Below are positions 1 through 7,300 of a stretch of 64,000 nt of DNA, in pieces; position 1 is the stretch's first letter, and each line of letters begins with the position of its first letter. The position numbers and the translations under genes are program-made. Source of the stretch: Nonomuraea dietziae (GTDB lineage: Bacteria; Actinomycetota; Actinomycetes; Streptosporangiales; Streptosporangiaceae); assembly GCF_014195505.1 (NCBI RefSeq), contig NZ_JACIBV010000001.1, positions 7,502,001 to 7,566,000 on the forward strand. The letters are read 5' to 3'. The notes below the pieces were generated by a model. It was not told where the DNA came from and did not search any database. It saw nothing but the letters and a program-made list of their open reading frames with translations.

Positions 1-1369
1 CACCGACGCGGAGGTCGACGCGGCCGTCGAGGCGGCCCACGCGGCGGCTCCCGCCTGGCGTGCGGCAGCCAGGCCCGAGGTGCTGGAGGCGATCGCCTCC
101 GCGCTGGAGGCCAACGTCGAGGAGCTCTGGACGGTCGCCGACAGGGAGACCGCGCTCGGCGAGACCAGGCTGCGCGGCGAGGTGGCCCGCGCGGCCAGCC
201 AGTTCAGGCTGTTCGCCGAGGTCCTCAGGGACGGCGGCCACCTGGAGGCGGTCATCTCCCGCCAGGCGGACGTGCGCCGCATGAACCATCCGCTGCCCGG
301 CGTCGTAGGCGTCTTCTCGGCCTCGAACTTCCCCTTCGCCTTCTCCGTCGCGGGCGGCGACACCGCGTCGGCGCTGGCGGCCGGCTGTCCTGTCGTCGTC
401 AAGGCGCACCCGGCCCACCCGCTGACCTCCGAGCTGTCGGCCGGCGTGATCAGGTCCGCGCTGCCCGACCCCGCGCTGCTCGGCCTGGTCCACGGGCTCG
501 CCGCAGGCAAGCGCCTGGTGCAGCATCCCGACGTGGTCGCGGTGGGTTTCACCGGGTCGATCCCCGGTGGCAAGGCGATCCAGGCGCTCATCGACGAGCG
601 TCCTGAGCCGATCCCGTTCTTCGGTGAGCTGGGCAGCGTGAACCCGGTCGTCGTGCTGCCCTCGGCGGCGCGCGAAGGGCTCGCCTCCGGCTTCGCCGCC
701 TCGCTCACGCTCGGCACGGGCCAGTTCTGCACCAACCCCGGGCTGGTGTTCGTGCCGGACGACGCCGACCTGGTGGCCTCACTGGGTACGGCGGTGGCCG
801 GCAGCAGCGGTTCGGCCATGCTCAGCGAGCGGATCAGGCAGGGCTACCTCGACGGCGTCGAGCGCCTGGCCAAGCTCACCCTGCTGGCCGAGGGCGCGCA
901 GGGCGAGGCGGCGTGGGCCGTCGCGCCGCGCGTCTTCACGATCGACCTCGCGGCCTTCGCCGAGGGGCTGCCCGCGATCGCCGAGGAGTGCTTCGGGCCC
1001 TCGTCGATCGTGGTGACCTACGGGGACGCCGCAGAGCTCCCCTCGGTGCTGGAGCGCCTGGAGGGCTCGCTCACGGCCACCGTCCACGCCACCGACGTCG
1101 ACGAGGCGCGTCCCGTCGCCGAGGCGCTGGCGCGCAGGGCGGGCCGGCTGATCTGGAACGGCTGGCCGACGGGGGTCGCGGTGTGCTGGGCGATGCACCA
1201 CGGCGGACCGTGGCCGGCCAGCACGGCCCCCGCGCACACCTCGGTGGGCGCGATGGCGATCAGGCGCTGGGTGCGGCCGACGGCCTACCAGGGCTGGCCG
1301 TCGGAGCTGCTGCCGCCGGAACTGCGCGACGACAACCCCCTGGGCGTGCCGCAGCGCGTCGACGGCTGA
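1..1369 (+). CDS. NADP-dependent 2,5-dioxovalerate (2-oxoglutarate semialdehyde) dehydrogenase, 5'-truncated
   Basis: Aldehyde dehydrogenase superfamily; the frame is open from base 2, so the start lies outside the window. The general-base Glu lies in FFGELGS and the catalytic Cys in GQFCTN (codon 728-730), the form seen in 2-oxoglutarate-semialdehyde dehydrogenases. The enzyme would oxidise 2-oxoglutarate semialdehyde to 2-oxoglutarate in the cytosol, the last step of oxidative uronate/aldarate breakdown. It converges on a KdgD-type dehydratase whose product is exactly this semialdehyde, which makes the substrate assignment likely. A longer-chain or other aldehyde substrate cannot be excluded from the fragment. 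Confidence 0.88.
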   Translation, partial: TDAEVDAAVEAAHAAAPAWRAAARPEVLEAIASALEANVEELWTVADRETALGETRLRGEVARAASQFRLFAEVLRDGGHLEAVISRQADVRRMNHPLPGVVGVFSASNFPFAFSVAGGDTASALAAGCPVVVKAHPAHPLTSELSAGVIRSALPDPALLGLVHGLAAGKRLVQHPDVVAVGFTGSIPGGKAIQALIDERPEPIPFFGELGSVNPVVVLPSAAREGLASGFAASLTLGTGQFCTNPGLVFVPDDADLVASLGTAVAGSSGSAMLSERIRQGYLDGVERLAKLTLLAEGAQGEAAWAVAPRVFTIDLAAFAEGLPAIAEECFGPSSIVVTYGDAAELPSVLERLEGSLTATVHATDVDEARPVAEALARRAGRLIWNGWPTGVAVCWAMHHGGPWPASTAPAHTSVGAMAIRRWVRPTAYQGWPSELLPPELRDDNPLGVPQRVDG

Positions 1370-1370
1370 A

Positions 1371-1421
1371 CCGGCCGACAGAGCCGGCCGACAGAGCCGG
1401 CCGGCAGAACCGGCGACACGG
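1371..1421. repeat. 13-bp tandem repeat directly after the stop codon
   Basis: Unit CCGGCCGACAGAG occurs at 1371-1383 and 1384-1396, then degenerates at 1397-1409 and 1410-1421. It starts one base after the dehydrogenase stop codon and ends at the terminator hairpin. No function is evident; it resembles the 17-bp array at 30565. Confidence 0.75.
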
Positions 1422-1426
1422 ACGAA

Positions 1427-1470
1427 GGGGCCCGCGCGGGAGAGCCACCAGGCCCTCCCGCGCGGGCCCC
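1427..1470. terminator. Bidirectional hairpin terminator between convergent genes
   Basis: A perfect 16-bp stem (1427-1442 with 1455-1470) closes a 12-nt loop between the convergent dehydrogenase and kdgD genes. There is no long T-tract, as is usual for high-GC actinomycete terminators. Confidence 0.8.
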
Positions 1471-1496
1471 GCTGGTCCGGTGGGCCGGATCGCCGG

Positions 1497-2399
1497 CTAC
1501 CCGGCCAGCTCCAGGCCTGTGGCGATGATGCGTTCCAACGCGGCCACGTGCTCGGGCGTCGCGTCCACCAGCGGGGCGCGCACGCTGCCCGCGTCGAGCC
1601 CGCGCAGCCGTACGCCCGCCTTCACCAGCGACACCGCGTAACCCGGCACGAGGTCGCGCAGCTCGACCAGCGGCAGGTAGAACGAGGTCAGCAGCCGCTG
1701 GACCAGCACCTCGTCCCCGCCCGTCACCGCCTTGTAGAAGGCGAGCGCGATCTCGGGGGCGAAGGCGAACACCGCGCTGGAGTACAGGGGCACGCCGAGT
1801 CCCCTGTAGGCGGGGACCGTCAGCTCGGCCGTGGGCAGGCCGTTGAAGAAGGTGAAGTCGCGATCGGTCGCCTCCCGTACGCGCAGGATGATCCGCTGGA
1901 GCAGGTCGAAGTCGCCGAGGCCGTCCTTGAAGCCGATGACGCTGGGCAGTTCGGTCAGCGCGACGGCGGCCGTCGGGGTGAACCTGGCCGTGCCCCGCTG
2001 GTAGACGATGATCGGCAGGTCGGTGACGGCGGCGACCTGCCGTACGTAGTCGACCAGGCCCGTCGCGGGGGCTGTCACCAGGTAGGGCGGCATCAGCAGC
2101 AGGCCGTCGGCGCCGGCCTCGGCGGCGGCCCTCGCGCACGACTGCGCGAACGGGAGCGACCCGCCCGCGCCCGACAGGACTGGCGCATGACCGGAGGCGG
2201 CTGCGACCGAGGTGGAGACCACGGTGGCGTACTCGTCCAGGCTCAGAGCGTTGAACTCACCGGTGCCGCAGGCGGCGAACACCCCTCCGGCCCCCGCGGC
2301 GACCCCCTTGGCGACATGCGCGGCCAACGCCTGGCCGTTCACGGACCCGTCAGTATCGAAGGGGGTCACCGGGAAGAAGAGAACACCATCAAGACGCAT
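1497..2399 (-). CDS. kdgD: 5-dehydro-4-deoxyglucarate dehydratase, copy 1
   Basis: 300 aa, a full-length member of the DHDPS/N-acetylneuraminate lyase TIM-barrel family. The Schiff-base Lys is Lys158 in GFKDGLGD and the assisting Tyr is Tyr133 in VYQRG; the CGTGEF loop sits near residues 44-49. KdgD removes water and CO2 from 5-keto-4-deoxyglucarate to give 2-oxoglutarate semialdehyde. The convergent neighbour dehydrogenase consumes that product. It lies 30 bp downstream of the IclR regulator on the same strand and is probably cotranscribed with it. The start is supported by GGAGGA just upstream. A paralogue lies at 11692-12567; whether both make the same product is not visible. Confidence 0.88.
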   Translation of the reverse strand: MRLDGVLFFPVTPFDTDGSVNGQALAAHVAKGVAAGAGGVFAACGTGEFNALSLDEYATVVSTSVAAASGHAPVLSGAGGSLPFAQSCARAAAEAGADGLLLMPPYLVTAPATGLVDYVRQVAAVTDLPIIVYQRGTARFTPTAAVALTELPSVIGFKDGLGDFDLLQRIILRVREATDRDFTFFNGLPTAELTVPAYRGLGVPLYSSAVFAFAPEIALAFYKAVTGGDEVLVQRLLTSFYLPLVELRDLVPGYAVSLVKAGVRLRGLDAGSVRAPLVDATPEHVAALERIIATGLELAG

Positions 2400-2417
2400 T
2401 TTTCCTCCAGAAATGCG
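2395..2417 (-). promoter_or_regulatory. Hairpin that would hide the kdgD ribosome-binding site
   Basis: CGCATTT (2395-2401) pairs with AAATGCG (2411-2417). On the mRNA the loop holds the GGAGGA Shine-Dalgarno and one stem arm holds the ATG of kdgD. This could damp kdgD translation relative to iclR, but the stem is only 7 bp and AT-containing. Confidence 0.4.
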
Positions 2418-2429
2418 CCGGATGATGAT

Positions 2430-3176
2430 TTATCGGATGCCCTCCCGGCGCAGAGTGGCAGCGAACTTGCGGGTATGCCTGATGACGGCCTCGGCGATCC
2501 GCTCGATCTCTTCCTGAGGCAGCCCCGCGGGCATCGAGCAGCTGATGGCGTCGGTGGCGGGGATGCGGTAGTCCACGGCCACGGCCACGCAGGCGACGCC
2601 GGGGGTGCCCTGCTCGCGCTCGAGCGCGTAGCCTCGGGCGCGCACCTGGTCCAGCTCGTCGGTGAACTTGGTCAGGTCGGTGATCGACTGCTCGGTGAGC
2701 GCGGGCAGCGGATCCGGCAGCAGCGCCGCCACCTCGTCGTCGGTCAGCTGCGCCAGCAGCGCCTGGCCGAGCGCCGTGACACTGGCAGGAAGTCTGCGGC
2801 CCACCCTGGAGATCGCGTGCCTGTCGCGGGACTCCCTCGTCGCCAGGTAGAGCACGTGCCCGTCGTCGCGGCGGGCGAAGTGCACCGTGTGCCCGATCTC
2901 CTCGCGCAGGTCCTCCAGCGCGTCGTGCGCCAGCGGCAGCGCCGGGTCCTTGTCGAGGTAGGCGGTGCCCGTCAGCAGCGCGTGCGGCCCGATCCCGTAG
3001 GCCGAACTGCCCGTGTCGGCCTCGATCCACTTCAGCTCGACCAGCGTGCGCATCAGCGCGTGCAGGCTGCTGCGGGGGAAGCCGGTGCGCTTCTGAAGCT
3101 CCGACAGCGTCAGGCGTTCCGGTGAGGCGGCCAACGCCTCGAGGATCCGGACCGTCCGCTCCGCTGACTTGACCAT
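2430..3176 (-). CDS. IclR-family transcriptional regulator of uronate/aldarate use
   Basis: 248 aa from ATG 3176, which has GGAG six bases upstream and begins MVKSAERTVRILEALAA, the usual IclR N-terminus. In-frame ATGs at 3188 and 3212 exist, but the region upstream of 3188 is occupied by an operator-like palindrome. Residues 1-75 hold the winged helix-turn-helix (LSELQKRTGFPRSSLHAL as recognition region); the rest is the IclR effector domain that usually binds small carboxylates. It is placed between the importer operon and kdgD. The best guess is repression of importer, udh and itself, relieved by a uronate or ketodeoxy-acid; this is inference from context. Confidence 0.85.
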   Translation of the reverse strand: MVKSAERTVRILEALAASPERLTLSELQKRTGFPRSSLHALMRTLVELKWIEADTGSSAYGIGPHALLTGTAYLDKDPALPLAHDALEDLREEIGHTVHFARRDDGHVLYLATRESRDRHAISRVGRRLPASVTALGQALLAQLTDDEVAALLPDPLPALTEQSITDLTKFTDELDQVRARGYALEREQGTPGVACVAVAVDYRIPATDAISCSMPAGLPQEEIERIAEAVIRHTRKFAATLRREGIR

Positions 3177-3201
3177 CGAGGGCTCCATGGGTGCCAGAAT
3201 A

Positions 3202-3226
3202 ATGGATGCCATCCATATACATGGAC
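3202..3226. promoter_or_regulatory. Two overlapping operator-like palindromes upstream of iclR
   Basis: ATGGATGCCATCCAT (3202-3216) is a perfect inverted repeat around a central C. It overlaps TCCATATACATGGA (3213-3226), palindromic at 12 of 14 positions. The second, extended to 3229, matches the site before the binding-protein gene (6331-6347) at 13 of 17 bases, suggesting one regulator for both, most simply the adjacent IclR protein. Confidence 0.6.
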
Positions 3227-3228
3227 AT

Positions 3229-4089
3229 CTAACCCTTGATAGCGCCGCTGGTGAGACCCCGCATGAACTGCCGCTGGAAGGCCAGGAAGGCGATCACCGA
3301 CGGCAGCAGCGCCAGGAGCGAGGCGGCCAGCAGGATGCCGATGCCCACCTCCTCGTCCGAACGCAGCGAGCGCAGCGCGATGGGAAGTGTCCAGTGGCTC
3401 GACTCGTTGGCCACGATCAACGGCAGAAGGTACTGGTCCCAGATCATGGTGAATCCGAAGACACCGATCACGCCGAGCGCGGGCTTGCACAGCGGCAGGA
3501 TGATCGTGAAGAAGGTGCGCAGCTCGCCCGCGCCGTCGATGCGCGCCGCCTCCTCCAGCTCGACCGGCACCTCCTTCATGAACTCGGTCATGACGAGGAT
3601 GGAGAAGCCCCACGCGCCGACCGGCAGGATCATGCCCGCGTAGCTGTTGATCAGATTGGCGTGGATGAGCGGCATGTCGGCGAGCACCAGGGAGAGCGGG
3701 ATCGCGATGATCTCCTCGGGCAGCATCATCGTGGCCAGCATGATCAGCATGACGAACGTCATGCCCCTGAACTTCTTGCGGGCCAGCGAGTAGGCGGCGA
3801 AGACGCTCACGATCATCTGCAGCGCCAGACCGAACCCGACGACCACGAAGGAGTTGAACAGGTAGAGGTAGACGTTCTTGTCGGCGGCCTGGGTGAAGTT
3901 CTCCAGGGTGAACTCGTCGGGCCACAGCGAGAAGCTGGTCGGGTCGAGCGTCTTGCTGAACGCGCTGACCAGCAGCCCGACCAGCGGTCCCGTGAAGACC
4001 AGCACCATCACCGAATAGACGAGAACCTTCCCCGTCGTCGCCAGCGGACCCTTCTTCGCCTCCAGGCCGAGCGCGCTGTCGAATCTCAT
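3229..4089 (-). CDS. Sugar ABC transporter permease, MalG/UgpE type
   Basis: 286 aa with six predicted membrane segments. The cytoplasmic EAA loop is visible as ELEEAARIDGAGELRTFF, which docks onto the ATPase. No ATPase gene is nearby; such actinomycete importers commonly share an MsiK-type ATPase encoded elsewhere (known for the family, not visible here). ATG 4089 overlaps the upstream permease stop by 4 bp, so it is translationally coupled in the operon binding protein - permease - permease. An oligogalacturonide or uronate cargo is inferred only from neighbouring catabolic genes. Confidence 0.9.
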   Translation of the reverse strand: MRFDSALGLEAKKGPLATTGKVLVYSVMVLVFTGPLVGLLVSAFSKTLDPTSFSLWPDEFTLENFTQAADKNVYLYLFNSFVVVGFGLALQMIVSVFAAYSLARKKFRGMTFVMLIMLATMMLPEEIIAIPLSLVLADMPLIHANLINSYAGMILPVGAWGFSILVMTEFMKEVPVELEEAARIDGAGELRTFFTIILPLCKPALGVIGVFGFTMIWDQYLLPLIVANESSHWTLPIALRSLRSDEEVGIGILLAASLLALLPSVIAFLAFQRQFMRGLTSGAIKG

Positions 4090-5012
4090 GACGCCTGCCT
4101 TCTGCGCATCAGCTGGACCGAGACCGTGAGCACGAGCGTGGCGACGAACAGCACGATGCCGCCCGCCGCCGCGATGCCCAGCTCGCTCCGCTGGAAGCCG
4201 AGCTTGTAGATGAGGGTCATGAGCACCTCGGACGAGCCGTTGGGCCCTCCGTTGGTGAGCACGTAGACCTCGACGAACACCCGAAGGCCCCTGATGGCCG
4301 CCAGCGTGAACAGGATCCAGAAGACCGGCCGCAGCGCGGGCAGCGTGATGTGCCGCAGCCTGGACCAGGTGCTCGCCCCGTCCACCGCCGCCGCCTCGTA
4401 CAGGGTCCTGTCGATCCCGACCAGCCCCGCCAGGAAGATCATCATGTCGTACGGCGTGCCGCGCCAGATGCTCATCCCCATGATCGACCAGAGCGAGGTG
4501 TCCTCGCTGGCCAGGAAGGGCTGGGGCTCGATCGCCACCCAGCCGAGGATGGAGTTGAGCAGGCCGGTGTCGCCGGGGTGGTACATGATCCGCCACACCT
4601 CGGCCACCGCCGCCATGGTCGTGACCACGGGCAGGAAGGCGGCCGTCCTGACGAACCACAGGTAGCGGGCGGGGCCCTCGATCAGCAGGGCGAGCGCGAG
4701 GCCGAGAACGAGCGAGCCGACCGTCGTGCCCACCGCCAGCAGCACGCTGTGCCAGACGGCGCTGACGAACGCGTCGTCCGACATGATCGTGGCGTAGTTG
4801 TCCAGCCCCACCCACTCGTCGCCGAGGAACGGCTGGACCTTGAAGAAGCTCATCCTCAGGCCCTCGAACATGGGGATGAACTTGAAGTACAGGAAGAGGA
4901 TCAGCGCGGGGGCCAGGAAGAGCCACGCGACGGCGGTGCCGCGCCACCGCCCCCTGCCGGGGCGGCGACGCGGTTCCGTCCGCTGAGACGGCCGCTCGAG
5001 GGTGGTGGTCAC
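4086..5012 (-). CDS. Sugar ABC transporter permease, MalF/UgpA type
   Basis: 308 aa, six predicted membrane helices after a basic 30-residue N-terminus. The EAA loop reads TLYEAAAVDGASTWSRL. GTG 5012 overlaps the stop codon of the binding-protein gene (GTGA), and its own stop overlaps the next permease (ATGA). It is the second half of the translocation pore with the gene at 3229-4089. Confidence 0.9.
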   Translation of the reverse strand: MTTTLERPSQRTEPRRRPGRGRWRGTAVAWLFLAPALILFLYFKFIPMFEGLRMSFFKVQPFLGDEWVGLDNYATIMSDDAFVSAVWHSVLLAVGTTVGSLVLGLALALLIEGPARYLWFVRTAAFLPVVTTMAAVAEVWRIMYHPGDTGLLNSILGWVAIEPQPFLASEDTSLWSIMGMSIWRGTPYDMMIFLAGLVGIDRTLYEAAAVDGASTWSRLRHITLPALRPVFWILFTLAAIRGLRVFVEVYVLTNGGPNGSSEVLMTLIYKLGFQRSELGIAAAGGIVLFVATLVLTVSVQLMRRRQAS

Positions 5013-6316
5013 GATGCCTTCTGCGCCTGCAGTTCCGCGGTCAGCTTGGTGGCCAGGCCGTCCATGCCCGCCTTGACGTCGGCGCCGCAGTCGGCCCACA
5101 CGGCGTTGATGGCGTCGGCCGTGGTCTGCCTGATGGGCGCCCAGTTCGGCACGGGCGAGCTGTAGACGGCGTCGGCGTAGGCCTCCTGGAAGACCTTCCA
5201 CCGCGCGTCCGACCGCTCGGCCGCCATGTCCACGCCCTTGTGGACGGGCAGGCGCACGATCGCGCCCGGCGCGTCCTTGTTCATACCGATCCGCTGGCCC
5301 TCGGGGGAGACGGCGAACTCGGCGAACTTCTGCTGACCCTCCTCGTTGGCCGATCCGGCCATGAGGTAGACGTTCTCGCCCTCGCCGAGGGTGCCCGGAC
5401 CGCCGGAGGGGCCCTTGGGCACCTTGACGACCTCGATCTTGTCGGTGCCGATGCTCTTGACGAACCTGGCCAGCACGTAGGGCCCGACCAGGTAGATGCC
5501 GCCCTGGCCCTTCTCGAAGACCTCGTGGGTGACGGTCGTGTCGTTGCTGACCGCGCCGGGGTTGACGGTCTTGGCGACGCAGAACTGGTCCTGCAGCCAC
5601 TTGACCGCCTCGACGGTCTTGGGGTCGGAGACCGCGGGGGTGAACTTGCCGCCGCCCGCGTCGGTGAGGAAGTTGCCGCCGTTGGCGTAGATCAGCGAGG
5701 AGGCGTACCAGGACGCGTAGCCGCGCTTGGTGCCCGCAGGGGCGACGAAGCCGAAGGTGTCCTTCTGCCCGTTGCCGTCGGGGTCGTCCTCGGTGAAGGC
5801 CTTGGCCAGCTTGCCGAGATCGTCCCAGGTCTGCGGGGGCTCCAGGCCGACCTTCTCCCTCCAGTCCTTCCTGATGATCAGGGCGAAGGCCTGGGCGGAG
5901 AACGGCGCCGCGTAGTGCTTGCCGTCGCCGGCCGCCGCTGCCTGCCATGCGCGGTCGGCCAGCTGGTCGCCGCCCTTGAGCTTGGCCTTGTCGACCGGGC
6001 GCAGCCAGCCCTGCGACTGCATGTTGCCCAGCTGCGCGGTGTCGTTGATGACGATGTCAGGCAGGTTCTTCTGCGCCGCCTGCTGCTGCAGTTTGGTCTC
6101 GAAGTCGTCGAAGAGCGCGACGACCTTGGTCTTCACTCCGCTGGCCTTGGTGAAGGCGTCGGCCAGCTTCACGGCGGTCTTGGCCGAGTCGGAGTCGGGA
6201 GCCTGCCGGATCCAGATCTCCAGGGCGTCGTCGCCCGAACCCCCACCGGAGCCGCAGCCGGCCAGGGTGACGGCGAGCGCCGTGACAATCGCGGCCCCGA
6301 GCAGATGACGTGGCAT
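5009..6316 (-). CDS. Sugar ABC transporter substrate-binding lipoprotein (family 1)
   Basis: 435 aa. It has a lipoprotein signal peptide with lipobox LAGC (Cys21), a Gly/Ser linker, and a bilobal solute-binding fold. It captures the sugar outside the membrane and delivers it to the two downstream permeases. AGGAGG lies eight bases before ATG 6316, and a palindromic operator-like element lies immediately upstream, overlapping where the promoter must be. It is divergent from uronate dehydrogenase, so importer and first enzyme probably share control. The ligand is unproven. Confidence 0.9.
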   Translation of the reverse strand: MPRHLLGAAIVTALAVTLAGCGSGGGSGDDALEIWIRQAPDSDSAKTAVKLADAFTKASGVKTKVVALFDDFETKLQQQAAQKNLPDIVINDTAQLGNMQSQGWLRPVDKAKLKGGDQLADRAWQAAAAGDGKHYAAPFSAQAFALIIRKDWREKVGLEPPQTWDDLGKLAKAFTEDDPDGNGQKDTFGFVAPAGTKRGYASWYASSLIYANGGNFLTDAGGGKFTPAVSDPKTVEAVKWLQDQFCVAKTVNPGAVSNDTTVTHEVFEKGQGGIYLVGPYVLARFVKSIGTDKIEVVKVPKGPSGGPGTLGEGENVYLMAGSANEEGQQKFAEFAVSPEGQRIGMNKDAPGAIVRLPVHKGVDMAAERSDARWKVFQEAYADAVYSSPVPNWAPIRQTTADAINAVWADCGADVKAGMDGLATKLTAELQAQKAS

Positions 6317-6329
6317 CAGACCGCCTCCT

Positions 6330-6427
6330 GTTCACATATGTGGACATGTTTCGCGGATGTGTTTCGCGTTCATGTGAACGTAACGAGTGGCCTGGATCAC
6401 GTCAATATTCCATGGATGTGAATTCAC
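6330..6427. promoter_or_regulatory. Divergent promoter/operator region with three inverted repeats (importer / udh)
   Basis: Three dyads lie between the divergent binding-protein and udh genes. GTTCACATATGTGGAC (6330-6345) is palindromic at 14 of 16 bases. GTTCATGTGAAC (6368-6379) has perfect 5-bp arms around TG. GTGAATTCAC (6418-6427) is a perfect palindrome 25 bp before udh. The first shares 13 of 17 bases with the element before iclR. Arrangement and similarity fit IclR-type control of both directions. Confidence 0.6.
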
Positions 6428-6452
6428 GTCATATGCGTGTACAACAGTCCCC

Positions 6453-7247
6453 ATGCGAATCCTTGTCACCGGCGCCGCCGGCAAAGTCGGCACCCTGCTC
6501 CGCCCGCGGCTCGCCAGGGAGGGACGGATCGTCCGCCTGTCCGACGTGGTCCCGCTGGAGGCGGGCCCCGGCGAGGAGGTCGTGGTCGCCGACCTCGCCG
6601 ACGCCGACGCCGTGGCCGCCGCCATGAAGGGCGTCGACGCCGTGATCCACCTGGGCGGGCAGAGCCGGGAGCACCCCTGGGCCGACATCGTGCGGGCCAA
6701 CATGGACGGCACGTACGTGCTCATGGAGGCCGCCCGCCAGGAGGGTGTCGGCCACGTCGTCCTCATGGGCAGCCATCACGCGGCGGGCTTCCACACCCGC
6801 CCCGCCGACGGCTCGGAGCTGCCCGACTACGCCTTCCCCAGGCCCGACACCCTGTACGGCGTGAGCAAGGTCGTGATGGAGGCGCTGGGCAGCCTGTACC
6901 ACGACAGGTTCGGCATGAACGTGACGGTGGTCAGGCTCGGCACCTGCAACGAGGGCTCGGCCGACACCAGGGGCCTGTCCACCTGGATCTCACCCGACGA
7001 CTGCGCCCGCCTGATGGAGGCGGCGCTGACGGCGACCGGCTACCACGTGGTGTGGGGGGTGTCGGACAACACCCGGCGCTGGTGGTCGCTGGAGGAGGCC
7101 AAGGCGATCGGCTACGAGTCGCTGGACGACTCGGAGGCGCACGCGGGGCCGATCCTCGCCGAGCAGGGCGAGCCCGATCTGACCGAGCCGCTGCACCATC
7201 GGGCCGGCGGGGTGTTCACCCTGAACGAGCTCGGCGGCCGGTGGTGA
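6453..7247 (+). CDS. udh: Uronate dehydrogenase (NAD-dependent epimerase/dehydratase fold)
   Basis: 264 aa short-chain dehydrogenase of the extended type. The nucleotide-binding motif is GAAGKVGTLLRP at residues 7-18 and the catalytic pair is Tyr/Lys in YGVSK. Length and the GSHHAAGFH motif fit bacterial uronate dehydrogenase, which oxidises galacturonate or glucuronate to the aldarolactone with NAD+. ATG 6453 is chosen over upstream in-frame codons because those fall inside the operator region and the family begins MRILVTGAAG. It is divergent from the importer, and the pathway steps after it (enolase-superfamily enzyme, KdgD, semialdehyde dehydrogenase) are all in this window. Another sugar epimerase activity is a less likely alternative. 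Confidence 0.82.
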   Translation: MRILVTGAAGKVGTLLRPRLAREGRIVRLSDVVPLEAGPGEEVVVADLADADAVAAAMKGVDAVIHLGGQSREHPWADIVRANMDGTYVLMEAARQEGVGHVVLMGSHHAAGFHTRPADGSELPDYAFPRPDTLYGVSKVVMEALGSLYHDRFGMNVTVVRLGTCNEGSADTRGLSTWISPDDCARLMEAALTATGYHVVWGVSDNTRRWWSLEEAKAIGYESLDDSEAHAGPILAEQGEPDLTEPLHHRAGGVFTLNELGGRW

Positions 7248-7254
7248 CGGCGAG

Positions 7255-7283
7255 GGGCCGGTGATCGCGACGATCACCGGCCC
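7255..7283. terminator. Bidirectional terminator between udh and pectate lyase
   Basis: A perfect 13-bp stem (7255-7267 with 7271-7283) closes a 3-nt loop and is followed by TTCGGCTTC. It sits in the 53-bp gap between convergent genes. Confidence 0.8.
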
Positions 7284-7300
7284 TTCGGCTTCAGCCGCCG

